Of a stretch of 64,000 nucleotides of DNA, positions 16,078-24,856 are shown in pieces; positions within the stretch are counted from its first letter, which is position 1, and each line of letters starts with the position of its first letter. The stretch spans positions 62,763 to 126,762 of the forward strand of contig NZ_KQ948927.1 of NCBI RefSeq assembly GCF_001514235.1, in the 5' to 3' direction. A program made the translations under genes and the position numbers. Below the pieces are notes generated by a model that worked only from the letters and a program-made list of their open reading frames with translations, did not search any database and was not told the origin of the DNA. The stretch is from Streptomyces caeruleatus (lineage in GTDB: Bacteria; Actinomycetota; Actinomycetes; Streptomycetales; Streptomycetaceae).

Positions 16078-17406
16078 GTGCGGGAGTTCATCGTCGAGGC
16101 CGACGGCGGGTCACGGGGCAACCCGGGGCCCGCGGGCTACGGAGCGGTCGTGATCGACGCGGCGACGGGCCAGACGCTGGCCGAGGCGGCCGAGTACATC
16201 GGCGTCTCCACGAACAACGTCGCCGAGTACCGGGGTCTGGTGGCCGGTCTGCGCGCCGCGTACGACCTGGACCCGGCGGCCACGATCCACGTCCGCATGG
16301 ACTCCAAGCTCGTCATCGAGCAGATGTCGGGCCGCTGGAAGATCAAGCACCCCGACATGAAGCCGCTGGCGTTCGAGGCGGCGCGTGTCTACCCGGCTGC
16401 CCAGGTGACGTACGAGTGGATCCCCCGCGAGCAGAACAAGCACGCGGACCGGCTGGCCAACGAGGCGATGGACGCCGGGAAGCGGGGGGAGCAGTGGTCG
16501 GCGGCGGCTTCGACGGCGGAGCTGGAGGCGGCTGACGCGAGGGCCGCGAGGGCTGCGAAGGGGGCCGCCGAGCCGGAGCCGTCCGGCCCGCCGGGAGACG
16601 CTGCCGCGGGCGCGGCACGGGCGCGTGCGGCGCTGGCGGAGGGACGCGGCTCGGCCACTGCATCCGCTTCCGCTTCCGCTTCCGCTGCCGACGCCGAGTC
16701 CAGGGCCAAGGCCGAGGGAGATGTCAGGGCCGCCCGTACCGTGGCCGCGCCCTCGTCCGGCTGGGCCCCCGCCGACATGGGCGCGCCCGCCACCTTCGTC
16801 CTGCTGCGGCACGGCGAGACCCCCCTCACCCCGCAGAAGCGGTTCTCCGGCAGCGGCGGTACCGACCCGGCCCTCTCCGACGTCGGCCGGGACCAGGCCG
16901 AGCGCGTCGGCGCCGCCCTCGCCCGGCGCGGCACCATCCAGGCGATCGTGGCGTCGCCGCTCGCCCGTACCCGGGAGACCGCCGGGATCGTCGCGGCCCG
17001 CCTCGGCCTGGAGGTGACCGTCGACGACGGTCTGCGCGAGACCGACTTCGGCGCCTGGGAGGGGCTCACCTTCGGCGAGGTGCGCGAGCGCTACCCCGAG
17101 GACCTCAACGCCTGGCTGGCCGACCCGGAGGCCCGCCCCACCGGCGACGGCGAGAGCTTCGCGGCGACCGCCACCCGGATCGCCGCCACCCGCGACAAGC
17201 TGGTCGCGGCCCACGCCGGCCGCACCGTCCTGCTCGTCTCGCACGTCACGCCCATCAAGACGTTCGTCCGCCTCGCCCTGGGCGCCCCGCCCGAGTCCCT
17301 GTTCCGCATGGAACTCTCGGCGGCCTCCCTCTCGGCGGTGGCGTACTACGCCGACGGCAACGCGAGCGTACGGCTCTTCAACGACACGTCACACCTGCGC
17401 GCCTAG
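16078..17406 (+). CDS. Bifunctional RNase HI / acid phosphatase
   Basis: 442 aa, GTG start after GGGAG. Residues 1-140 are RNase HI with acidic residues in EADGGSRGNPG, NNVAEYRGL, RMDSKLVIEQM and NKHADRLAN. A low-complexity Ala/Ser linker (SASASASA from a 6-bp repeat) spans about 150-225. The C-terminal 200 residues are a histidine phosphatase (LLRHGET catalytic motif, later VSHVTPIK). Actinobacterial fusions of this kind, such as the S. coelicolor SCO2299 product, have both activities and may also act in alpha-ribazole phosphate (cobalamin) metabolism. 3' end overlaps eda by 18 bp. Confidence 0.95.
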   Translation: MREFIVEADGGSRGNPGPAGYGAVVIDAATGQTLAEAAEYIGVSTNNVAEYRGLVAGLRAAYDLDPAATIHVRMDSKLVIEQMSGRWKIKHPDMKPLAFEAARVYPAAQVTYEWIPREQNKHADRLANEAMDAGKRGEQWSAAASTAELEAADARAARAAKGAAEPEPSGPPGDAAAGAARARAALAEGRGSATASASASASAADAESRAKAEGDVRAARTVAAPSSGWAPADMGAPATFVLLRHGETPLTPQKRFSGSGGTDPALSDVGRDQAERVGAALARRGTIQAIVASPLARTRETAGIVAARLGLEVTVDDGLRETDFGAWEGLTFGEVRERYPEDLNAWLADPEARPTGDGESFAATATRIAATRDKLVAAHAGRTVLLVSHVTPIKTFVRLALGAPPESLFRMELSAASLSAVAYYADGNASVRLFNDTSHLRA

Positions 17407-18027
17407 CCCGGCCGCCGCGCGGGCCAACGCCTCCACCCGCCCCCAGTCCCGCGCCGCCACCGCGTCCGCCGGGAGCATCCAACTGCCGCCCACGCAGCCG
17501 ACGTTGGGGAGCGCGAGATAGTCGGCTGCCGTCGCCGGGCCGATGCCGCCCGTCGGGCAGAACCGGGCCTGCGGCAAGGGTCCGGCCAGCGACTTCAGAT
17601 ACGCCGTACCGCCCGCCGCCTCGGCCGGGAAGAACTTCATCTCCCGCACCCCGCGCTCCAGCAGCGCCACGACCTCCGACGTCGTGGACACCCCGGGCAG
17701 GAACGGCACCCCGGACGCGCGCATCGCGTCCAGCAGTACGTCCGTCCAGCCGGGGCTGACCAGGAAACGCGCGCCCGCCGTGACCGAGTCCGTCACCTGC
17801 TCCGGCGTGATCACGGTGCCCGCCCCGACCACCGCGTCCGGCACGGCGTCCGCGATGGCCCGGATCGCCTGGAGCGCGGCCGGCGTCCGCAGGGTCACCT
17901 CGATCGCGGGCAGCCCGCCCGAGACGAGGGCGCGGGCCAGCGGTACGGCGTCGGAGGGGTCGTCGACCACGACCACGGGGACGACGGGCGCGAGATCCAG
18001 CACGGAGGCAGGCAGGGGAGAGGGCAT
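17389..18027 (-). CDS. eda: 2-keto-3-deoxy-6-phosphogluconate/KHG aldolase
   Basis: 212 aa, ATG. TIM-barrel class I aldolase with EVTLRTPAALQAI (Glu catalytic), GAGTV, SPG and the Schiff-base lysine in MKFFPAEAAGG, then PTGGI phosphate-binding motif. Cleaves KDPG (and/or 4-hydroxy-2-oxoglutarate) to pyruvate and glyceraldehyde-3-phosphate. Length is normal. A perfect inverted repeat lies 29 bp upstream of the start. Confidence 0.95.
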   Translation of the reverse strand: MPSPLPASVLDLAPVVPVVVVDDPSDAVPLARALVSGGLPAIEVTLRTPAALQAIRAIADAVPDAVVGAGTVITPEQVTDSVTAGARFLVSPGWTDVLLDAMRASGVPFLPGVSTTSEVVALLERGVREMKFFPAEAAGGTAYLKSLAGPLPQARFCPTGGIGPATAADYLALPNVGCVGGSWMLPADAVAARDWGRVEALARAAAGLGAQV

Positions 18028-18055
18028 GGCCTCATCCTGTCGGCATCAAGCACAG

Positions 18056-18075
18056 TGCGCAAAGGTCATTGCGCA
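18056..18075. promoter_or_regulatory. Inverted repeat TGCGCAA-N6-TTGCGCA upstream of eda
   Basis: Perfect 7-6-7 dyad between the yaaA stop and the eda start. The symmetry and location suit a dimeric regulator; Lrp/AsnC proteins often use such sites. The hairpin is too short and lacks a U-tract for a good terminator. No cognate regulator gene is in the window. Confidence 0.5.
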
Positions 18076-18100
18076 TACTGCAACGCGCTGCGGCTGTGCC

Positions 18101-18883
18101 TCAGTGGATCTCCGCCACCAGCACGTCCAGCGTCCACGCCTTCCCCGCCCTGGCCGGCGCCTCCACCTCCACCTCGTACCCGAGATCCCGCAAGGCCTCC
18201 ACCAGCCCGGCCGGGTCCTTCGGCGCCGCCCCGGCCGTCAGCAGGCTCCGTACGATCCGGCCCTTCGTGGCCTTGTTGAAGTGGCTGACGACCTTCCGGG
18301 TCGGCGCGTGCAGCACCCGTACCGTCGCCGTCCGCCCGGCCACCTCGCCCTGCGGCTTCCACGCCGTCGCGTACGCCGACGACCGCAGATCCAGTACCAG
18401 CCCGTCCCCGGCCGCCTCGGGCAGCACCCGCGCCATCGGCTCCCGCCAGTGCGCGCCGAGCGCCCCGAGACCGGGCAGCCTCACGCCCATCGAGCAACGG
18501 TAGGAGGGGATGCGGTCGTTGACACGCACCGCGCCCCACAGGCCCGAGAACACCAGCAGCGACCCGGCCGCCCGCTTCTTCGCCGCCGCGTCCAGCGACG
18601 CCAGGTCGAGGGCGTCGTACAGCACACCGGTGTAGATCTCCCCGGCCGGCCGCGCCCCCGCCGAGAGCAGCCCGACGTTCTTCGCGACCTCCCCGCGCAG
18701 CCCCTCGCTCAGCCCGAGGACGTCGCGCGCCTTGTCCTCGTCGCCGCCGCACAGCTCGACCAGCTCATTCAGCACGGCCTGGCGGGCTTCGGTCAGCCCC
18801 GGCAGGGACAGCGACTCCAGCTTCAGCGAGGCACCCCGACCGGACGAGGCCTTCCCCTCGGAAGGCGGCAGCAGGACAAGCAC
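18101..18883 (-). CDS. yaaA: Peroxide-stress protein YaaA family
   Basis: 260 aa from GTG 18883 with GAAGGAG upstream; a TTG at 18901 is in frame but overlaps that site. YaaA/UPF0246 features: LVLLPPSEGK start, YTGVLYDALD, LVFSGLWGAVRVNDRIPSYR, SHFNKATKGR. The E. coli protein lowers free iron and DNA damage during peroxide stress. Likely shares a transcript with eda downstream; divergent from the RNB nuclease. Confidence 0.93.
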   Translation of the reverse strand: MLVLLPPSEGKASSGRGASLKLESLSLPGLTEARQAVLNELVELCGGDEDKARDVLGLSEGLRGEVAKNVGLLSAGARPAGEIYTGVLYDALDLASLDAAAKKRAAGSLLVFSGLWGAVRVNDRIPSYRCSMGVRLPGLGALGAHWREPMARVLPEAAGDGLVLDLRSSAYATAWKPQGEVAGRTATVRVLHAPTRKVVSHFNKATKGRIVRSLLTAGAAPKDPAGLVEALRDLGYEVEVEAPARAGKAWTLDVLVAEIH

Positions 18884-18959
18884 ACGTACTCCTTCTCTCA
18901 AAACTCCGACACCGAGGGTACGGCGTGCCGGTCGGCGGCCCGCGCCCTACGCTCGACTC

Positions 18960-20408
18960 ATGCCCCGCCGCCACATCCGGGTGACCGGCGCCCCCGAGGC
19001 CCCCCTCCGGGCCGCCCTCACCGCGCTGCGTACCGAACTCGGCGTCCCCGGGAGCTTCCCGCCCGAGGTGCTGGCGGAGGCCGAGCGCGCCGCGAAGGCC
19101 CCGGCCCGCCCGCCGTACGACGCCACCGACATCCCCTTCTTCACCGTCGACCCTTCCACCTCCACCGACCTCGACCAGGCCCTGCACCTGTCCCGCCAGG
19201 GCACCCGCGCCGGGACCGGCAGCGGCTACCGCGTCCGGTACGCCATCGCCGACGTCGCCGCCTTCGTCGTACCGTCGGGCGCGCTCGACGGCGAGGCCCA
19301 CCGGCGGGTGACGACCCTCTACTTCCCCGACCTGCGCATCCCGCTGCACCCCGAGTCGCTGAGCGAGGGCGCGGCGAGCCTGCTGCCCGGCCAGGACCGG
19401 CCCGCCGTGCTGTGGACGATCGACCTCGACGCGGACGGCCGTACGCTCGCCGTCGACGTCCGCCGCGCCCTCGTCCGCAGCCGGGCCAAGCTGGACTACG
19501 CGGGCGTGCAGAAGGAGATCGACGGCGCGACGGCCGAGGAGCCGCTCGCGCTGCTCAAGGAGATCGGGGAGCTGCGGGAACGGCTGGAGGTCGAGCGGGG
19601 CGGGATCTCGCTCAGCGTGCCCGAGCAGGACATCGTCGAGCGCGACCACACCTACGAGCTCGCCTATCGCGCCCCGCTGCCGGCCGACGGCTGGAACGCC
19701 CAGATCTCCCTGCTGACCGGCATGGCCGCGGCCGACCTGATGCTGGCCGGCGGCACGGGCATCCTGCGCACCCTCCCACCCGCCCCCGACGGCGCCGTCG
19801 GCCGGCTCCGCCGTACCGCGCACGCCCTGCGCATCGACTGGCCGCACCACGTCTCCTACGCCGGACTCGTCCGCTCCCTGGACCCGCACCGCCCGCACCA
19901 CGCGGCGTTCCTCCAGGAATGCACGACCCTGCTGCGCGGCGCCGGATACACGGTCTTCCACGACGGCACCCTCCCGGCCATCACCACCCACTCCGCCGTG
20001 GCCGCCCCGTACGCCCACTGCACGGCCCCCTTGCGCCGCCTCGCCGACCGCTACGCCTGCGAGATCTGCCTCGCGGTGGCGGCGGGGCAGCCGGTGCCCG
20101 ACTGGGTGCGGGCCGGCCTCGACGCGCTGCCCGCGCGGATGGCCGAGGGGGCCCGGCGCGCGGGCACGGTGGAGCGGGAGTGCCTGGACCTCGTCGAGGG
20201 GGCGCTGCTGAAGGACCGGGTCGGGGAGGTGTTCGACGGCTGGGTGGTGGACGTGGAGGAACGCCGTCCTGCCGTCGGGACGGTCCAGTTGGAGTCCCCG
20301 GCGGTCATCGGCCGGATCGAGAACACCGACGGGGACCGTCTGCCGCTGGGCGAGCGGCTCAGGGTCCGCCTCACCCGAGCGGCGAAGGTGCGGTTCGAGC
20401 CCGCTTGA
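18960..20408 (+). CDS. RNB-domain ribonuclease (RNase II/R family)
   Basis: 482 aa, ATG. The catalytic RNB domain starts near residue 60 (DIPFFTVDPSTSTDLDQALHL), with the downstream RYAIADVAAFV, TLYFPDLRIPL and APYAHCTAPLRRLADRY motifs. The N-terminal cold-shock domains and a full S1 domain of RNase R are absent. The usual D-x-D-D metal cluster reads DLDQ, a variant I recall from actinobacterial members. Probably a 3'-5' exoribonuclease of uncertain substrate. Confidence 0.9.
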   Translation: MPRRHIRVTGAPEAPLRAALTALRTELGVPGSFPPEVLAEAERAAKAPARPPYDATDIPFFTVDPSTSTDLDQALHLSRQGTRAGTGSGYRVRYAIADVAAFVVPSGALDGEAHRRVTTLYFPDLRIPLHPESLSEGAASLLPGQDRPAVLWTIDLDADGRTLAVDVRRALVRSRAKLDYAGVQKEIDGATAEEPLALLKEIGELRERLEVERGGISLSVPEQDIVERDHTYELAYRAPLPADGWNAQISLLTGMAAADLMLAGGTGILRTLPPAPDGAVGRLRRTAHALRIDWPHHVSYAGLVRSLDPHRPHHAAFLQECTTLLRGAGYTVFHDGTLPAITTHSAVAAPYAHCTAPLRRLADRYACEICLAVAAGQPVPDWVRAGLDALPARMAEGARRAGTVERECLDLVEGALLKDRVGEVFDGWVVDVEERRPAVGTVQLESPAVIGRIENTDGDRLPLGERLRVRLTRAAKVRFEPA

Positions 20409-20976
20409 CCGCCTGGACGAGGTCGGCGGCCTCGTCGCAGTGCAGGCGCACGAGGCGGACGTCCCGCCGGCGGCCCAGGAAGGTGAAGTGGGCGACGGGC
20501 TCGGCGAGTTCGACCGTCACGGTGGTCTGCGCGCCGATCGCGAGGTTGAGCTCCCCGTCGGCCCGCTCATGGGTGGTGCGCAGCTCGCGCCGTACGTGCG
20601 CGATGTTCTCCAGCGGTATGCGCAGATCGACGTGCGCGGCGCGCCGGACGCGCAGGAAATGGGCGTCGAGGACGTGGGGCCGTACGACGGAGGCGGCGTG
20701 CATCCCGACGACGAGCACGACGGTGTACACGTCCAGCATGAACACCACCCGGTGCACGGCCGGAAAGTCCCGCAACAGAACAGCCATGGTGAGCGACTCG
20801 ATCACGCACACGAACGCGAACCCGAACATCATCGGGCCCTGCCCGCGCGCGTACCCGAAGGCGGTGCCACCGTCGCCGATCCCCTGCCGGCGCCGGGTCA
20901 CCCACAGCCCGAGACTGACGAGGAGCCGCAGCTCGTGCCGGACGAGGGCGAGCAGGGACCGTACCGAGGCCCGCAT
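20371..20976 (-). CDS. Conserved membrane protein of unknown function
   Basis: 201 aa. ATG at 20976 overlaps the MerR stop (TGATG), so it is translated with that gene. Two or three hydrophobic segments in residues 10-95 (MMFGFAFVCVIESLTMAVLL, VVFMLDVYTVVLVVGM), then a soluble basic beta-rich C-terminal half (LENIAHVRRELR, TVTVELAEPVAHFTFLGRRRDVRLVRLHCDEA) resembling a PH-like fold. Likely controlled by or paired with the MerR regulator. Family not recognised. Convergent 38-bp overlap with the RNB gene. Confidence 0.82.
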   Translation of the reverse strand: MRASVRSLLALVRHELRLLVSLGLWVTRRRQGIGDGGTAFGYARGQGPMMFGFAFVCVIESLTMAVLLRDFPAVHRVVFMLDVYTVVLVVGMHAASVVRPHVLDAHFLRVRRAAHVDLRIPLENIAHVRRELRTTHERADGELNLAIGAQTTVTVELAEPVAHFTFLGRRRDVRLVRLHCDEAADLVQAVKRARTAPSPLG

Positions 20977-21737
20977 CACGGCCCGTCTCCTTCCGTGAGG
21001 ATGCGCAGGGTACGGCGGATGGCCTCCGCCTGCGCCGGGGCGAAGTCGGCGTAGAAGGCGCGCAGGAAGCTGTTGTCGGGGTCGACGCCGACCGGCCCCG
21101 GGAACAGGTCGCGAGGCAGGCAGTCGGCGAGGGCACGGGCCGCCTCGTCCACGCGCGGGTCGGCGGGGTCGGCGTCGGCCAGCTGGTCGAGCAGGGCGTA
21201 CGCGGCGAGGGCCCGCTCCTGGCCGCCGGGCCGGGCGAGCGCGCCGCCCAGGGCGCCCATGAACTCCTCCCGTGCCTCGGGACCGGCCGTGGTCTCGATC
21301 AGCGCGAGCATCTCGCGGTCCTTGGCGGCCATCGGGGAGTCGCCGCCGATGTGCGCCATGTCCTGGAACAGCGCGGCCAGCCTCGGCGACACCGGCCCCT
21401 CGGCCGGCAGCCCGCCCTCCGTCTCCAGCAACGCCCGCAGCCGCTCCCGCCGCTCCCGGATGGCGTCCTCCTGTCGGGCGAGATCCTCATCCAGCTCGGT
21501 GAGCACCTCGACCAGATCCTTCCCTGCGTCCTCGGCCAGCACGTCCCGCACCTCCGCGAGCCCGAGCCCCAGCTCGGTCAGCCGCCGGATCCGCGCGAGC
21601 ACGACCGCGTGCCGCAGCGTGTACTCCCGATAGCCGTTCGGCCGCCGCTCCGGTTCGGGCAGCAGGCCCTGGTGGTGGTAGTGCCGCACGGTCCGCGTGG
21701 TCACGCCTACGGTGGCGGCGAGTTCTCCGATCCGCAT
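20976..21737 (-). CDS. MerR-family transcriptional regulator
   Basis: 253 aa, ATG. N-terminal winged helix (MRIGELAATVGVTTRTVRHYHHQGLLPEP, then NGYREYTLRHA), a dimerisation coiled coil around 75-105, and a long all-helical C-terminal domain (to 253) with no metal-binding cysteines. So it is a small-molecule rather than a metal sensor of unknown ligand. Cotranscribed with the downstream membrane protein. Confidence 0.93.
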   Translation of the reverse strand: MRIGELAATVGVTTRTVRHYHHQGLLPEPERRPNGYREYTLRHAVVLARIRRLTELGLGLAEVRDVLAEDAGKDLVEVLTELDEDLARQEDAIRERRERLRALLETEGGLPAEGPVSPRLAALFQDMAHIGGDSPMAAKDREMLALIETTAGPEAREEFMGALGGALARPGGQERALAAYALLDQLADADPADPRVDEAARALADCLPRDLFPGPVGVDPDNSFLRAFYADFAPAQAEAIRRTLRILTEGDGP

Positions 21738-21903
21738 GGGATCAGTAGAGACGTTGACGTCGCGGCAGGGTCAAGCGGACGCGGACTCGTCGCCTGCCGG
21801 TGGCGCTGCCGGTGTGCCACGATCGAGGGAACGGTTCCCGATCTCACGGCCAGGTGATCAACCGATGTCCCAGTCTGGCGAGCGACAGAAGGAGGGGCGT
21901 GAC

Positions 21904-22482
21904 ATGACTGCCATGGCCCACGAGCCGCTCACGCAGGAAGAGGTCCTGCTGGAGGGCTTTCTCGCCCTGGACACCCCGGAGGGTTTCCGGGCCGAGTTGA
22001 TCGAGGGGGAGATCGTTGTGACGCCGCCGCCGGACGGGGATCACGAGGACTACATCAATCTGATCATGAAGCAGGTGATCAGGAGGTCCCGGACCGACAT
22101 GGACTTCTCCGGAAACAAGGGGCTGAAGCTGCAGAGCGGAGGCGGCTGCCCGAAGGACCACGTGATCCCGGACGGCACCATCGCTCCCACGAAGCTGCGG
22201 CTCTACCGGGGCGCCGACTCCTGGATGCCCTGCGAGGGCGTCGCCCTGGTCCTGGAGGTGACGTCCACCAAGCCCAAGGCCGACCGCGAGGCCAAGAGCC
22301 GCTGCTACGCCCGCGGTGGCATCCCGCTCTACCTGCTCGTCGATCGCGAGGCATCTTCGATCACGCTGTTCAGCGACCCGGAGAAGGACGACTACCGAGA
22401 GCACTGCACGCGCCCCCTCGGCAAACCCCTCGCCCTCCCGGAGCCCTTCGCCTTCGACCTGGACACGTCGGACTTTCTCTGA
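21904..22482 (+). CDS. Uma2-family (DUF820) putative restriction endonuclease fold protein
   Basis: 192 aa. ATG at 21904 with GGAGG upstream chosen over in-frame ATG 21865. PD-(D/E)XK-like Uma2 features: ELIEGEIVVTPPP, HVIPDGTIAP (Asp), LVLEVTSTKPKADREAK (E-x-K) and YARGGIPLYLLVD. These genes are numerous in Streptomyces and are predicted nucleases, but their biology is unclear. Confidence 0.9.
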   Translation: MTAMAHEPLTQEEVLLEGFLALDTPEGFRAELIEGEIVVTPPPDGDHEDYINLIMKQVIRRSRTDMDFSGNKGLKLQSGGGCPKDHVIPDGTIAPTKLRLYRGADSWMPCEGVALVLEVTSTKPKADREAKSRCYARGGIPLYLLVDREASSITLFSDPEKDDYREHCTRPLGKPLALPEPFAFDLDTSDFL

Positions 22483-22579
22483 GCACCTCACTCTGGTTCC
22501 GTCGGCGCGATCAGCACGGCCGTGGCCGGCTCGGTCCTGGCGACGGCCGCCCCGTCCGGGCCGGTAACATGGTCCGCAC

Positions 22580-22989
22580 GGCAGACGAGCCGGGCGGACG
22601 GCCGCGTGGAGCTCCCCAGGGAGCTTCCCGAGGAACGTCCGGGCTCCACAGGGCAGGGTGGTGGCTAACGGCCACCCGGGGTGACCCGCGGGACAGTGCC
22701 ACAGAAAGCAGACCGCCGGGGACCTCGGTCCTCGGTAAGGGTGAAACGGTGGTGTAAGAGACCACCAGTGCTCAGGGTGACCTGAGCAGCTAGGTAAACC
22801 CCACCCGGAGCAAGGTCAAGAGGAAACACCCCGGTGTTTCTGCGCGGACGTTCGAGGGCTGCCCGCCCGAGTCCGCGGGTAGACCGCAGGAGGCCGGTGG
22901 CAACGCCGGTCGTAGATGGATGGCCGTCGCCGGGGGGTTCGTGAGGACCCTCCGGAACAGAACCCGGCGTACAGCCCGACTCGTCTGCC
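22580..22989 (+). ncRNA. rnpB: RNase P RNA, bacterial type A
   Basis: Conserved core is plain: GAGGAACGTCCGGGCTCC, ACAGGGCAGGGTGGTGGCTAA, AGAAAGCAGACCGCC, GGTAAGGGTGAAACGGTGG, and the 3' CAGAACCCGGCGTACAG. The ends pair as P1 (GGCAGACGAG at 22580 with CTCGTCTGCC ending 22989), which sets the boundaries. It is the catalytic RNA for tRNA 5' processing. Length of 410 nt is normal for Streptomyces. A strong terminator follows. Confidence 0.96.
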
Positions 22990-23025
22990 GCCCAAGGACC
23001 TGGCCAGGCGGACCCTGACCATGCA

Positions 23026-23063
23026 CACGATGGGCCCGGACCGAGCGGTCCGGGCCCATCGTG
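23026..23063 (+). terminator. Terminator of rnpB
   Basis: Perfect 17-bp stem with a 4-nt GAGC loop (23026-23042 with 23047-23063), 37 nt after the RNA 3' end and followed by TTACTTCT. Also serves the convergent secreted-protein gene. Confidence 0.9.
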
Positions 23064-23108
23064 CGTTACTTCTGCTGCCGTCGCCGCAGGCCCTGGCCGG
23101 TATCGGGG

Positions 23109-23609
23109 TCAGTGGTGCTTCCTGTCGACGGCCCGGAAGCTGCCGACGAGCGCGAAGGGCACCACGGTCCCGTCGAAGACCACAGTTCCGGGGATTGCGT
23201 TGCTGGAGTCTCCGCGGCCGATGGTCGCAATTGCAGCGCCGTTGTCGCACGTAATCCCGGTGAAGAATTCGATTCTCCTGTCAGTTTCGTTCCGGACGTT
23301 GAAGCTGGTGGCCGGACTACTGATTACAGCGATGCACTCGCCCCCCTCGACCGAATACGTTCGCTCGTTGACATAGACCCGTCCGCGATCGTCATCGTCC
23401 CTCCCGTAGCCGTGGTTCGACAGCTCGTCCCCTCCCGTCTGCCCGTTCCCGCCCACGTCCCCTCCCTGAGGCAAGGAGGCGGCGGCCTCCTGCACCGCCG
23501 GGGCGGACTCCGGCGCGGGACTCGAAGCCGACGCATAGTTCACGGTGGTTGCAGCGACGACGGTGATGCCCACCGACAATGCGATCCCGACCACGGTACG
23601 CGTACGCAT
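23109..23609 (-). CDS. Small secreted protein of unknown function
   Basis: 166 aa from ATG 23609 (GGGAG upstream); ATG 23633 with its own GGAG is an equally open alternative giving 174 aa. A signal peptide (MRTRTVVGIALSVGITVVAATTV..SASS) is followed by a Gly/Asp-rich low-complexity stretch. A C-terminal beta-rich domain has two Cys (GGECIAV and GITCDNG) that may form a disulphide. Codon use is less GC-biased than in neighbours, which suggests acquisition. No family recognised. Confidence 0.75.
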   Translation of the reverse strand: MRTRTVVGIALSVGITVVAATTVNYASASSPAPESAPAVQEAAASLPQGGDVGGNGQTGGDELSNHGYGRDDDDRGRVYVNERTYSVEGGECIAVISSPATSFNVRNETDRRIEFFTGITCDNGAAIATIGRGDSSNAIPGTVVFDGTVVPFALVGSFRAVDRKHH

Positions 23610-23633
23610 TCCGCTTCTCCCTCTCGCAGGCAT

Positions 23634-23959
23634 ATTGCTTTCTCCATCTCTCAGGGATGTCAGCCGACCCGGCCGCCTACGGAAGAACCTACTCACGCCG
23701 AATTCTGTCGCCACTTCAGAAATCTGTGGGAGGCGCAAGGAAGGGGCCGATCGGGCGTTCAAGATCCCGAAACAGCACATGTGATGGGCCGTCAAAAAGT
23801 GAGAGGAGAAGCGACTTGGCCACAACACTGGGCCATCCGGGGGGCCTGACTGACTCCCCGTCACACTCCTGCGCGCGTGTCGGGCATTGACAACGCCCCG
23901 CACGACGGCTAGGAGGCCACTTTCGAGCATCTGGATCTGCCCTGATCAGCGCCTCACAA
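23634..23959. other. Intergenic stretch, no gene seen
   Basis: Lower-GC spacer between the secreted-protein gene and the DUF234 pseudogene. No convincing coding frame, RNA or repeat. Confidence 0.5.
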
Positions 23960-24790
23960 CACGGACTCTAGCGGGCCCCACACAGCCACCGCGGACAGAC
24001 TTGCCGACACCACCGCACAAAGACCACAACGCACGCCGGCTCGAGCAAGCCGGGCGGCAGCCCCACCCGCCCTCGCTCCACCCCATGTCGAAAGAGCCGT
24101 TCTCGTGCCACTTGATCGAGCCGACGAAGGCGATCTCCGGGTGGGGTAGCGGTCCGCGCTCACCAGGTCCACCTCGGGGTTGTTCGTGCGGGGCCACCAG
24201 CCGCCGACTTCCCGGACCTGCGGCCATGTCCCGTCGGGCAGCAGCCGGGCCAGGGACTCCCGTACGACGGGTTCGATCGCGCGGCCGCGCCACGAGGTCC
24301 AGCCGCCGTACGACGGGTTCGATCGCGCGGCCGCGCCACGAGGTCCAGCCGACGTACGACGGGTTCGATCGCGCGGCCGCGCCATGAGGTCCAGCCGCGT
24401 TCGACCGCTTCGGCCACCAGTCGGCCGCGGCCGCGCTCGGTCTCGGCGATGCCCTGTTCCAGAAAGGCCAGCCAGAACCGGACGTAGGAATCGGCGACGC
24501 GGTGGCGGCGGTCGCGGTCGCCGGGGCGAGTGGGGCGCGGGGTGTCGACGGCGATGAGCCGCTTGTCCGCCAAGGCGCGCAGGGCCGGGTCGAGTGAGCC
24601 GGGAAGGAGGGGGCGACCGGCGGCTCCGGGCCTTTGCGGCGATGGTTTCGAAGGTGCGTTCGCCGCTGCCGATCACGGAGAGCACGTGGCGCGCCTGGAG
24701 GGACGTGGGGAACTCGGCGGCCAGGAACGTGCCATTACGCCGCCCGCCGCGGCACGTCACCGCTCCGGCCTATTCCCGGAGGCCAGAGCC
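23960..24790 (-). pseudogene. Decayed AAA/DUF234-type ATPase gene, C-terminal remnant
   Basis: Pieces of one protein appear in different frames on this strand. In order they are FPTSLQARHVLSVIGSGERTF, then GSLDPALRALADKRLIAVD and VADSYVRFWLAFLEQGI, then RGWTSWRGRAIEPVVRESLA, then GWWPRTNNPEVDLVSADR, and finally EIAFVGSIKWHENGSF. These match the C-terminal half of archaeal-type ATPases with a DUF234 nuclease-like tail. At least three frame changes are needed, one of them caused by a 46-bp repeat present three times (24261-24398). The N-terminal ATPase part is absent. Clearly non-functional. Confidence 0.85.
24261..24398. repeat. 46-bp unit in three tandem copies
   Basis: Copies start at 24261, 24307 and 24353 and are nearly identical. 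They encode the WTSWRGRAIEPVVR segment of the DUF234 remnant. The period is not a multiple of three, so the two extra copies shift the frame. There are no spacers, so it is not CRISPR. Confidence 0.9.
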
Positions 24791-24856
24791 CCGGTCTTCA
24801 TCTACTCAGGACTCAGGACTCAGGAGGAGTGAACCCAGAACGCTCGGAGGCGAGCC

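Noticed and set aside
17543..20998. 1151-codon plus-strand open frame
   Set aside because: Runs across eda, yaaA and RNB genes in a wrong frame; Pro/Arg-rich shadow of high-GC codon bias.
24261..24398. Possible CRISPR-like array
   Set aside because: Units are directly contiguous with no spacers and encode part of a known protein domain; simple tandem duplication. The 69-bp array at 53097 was rejected for the same reason.
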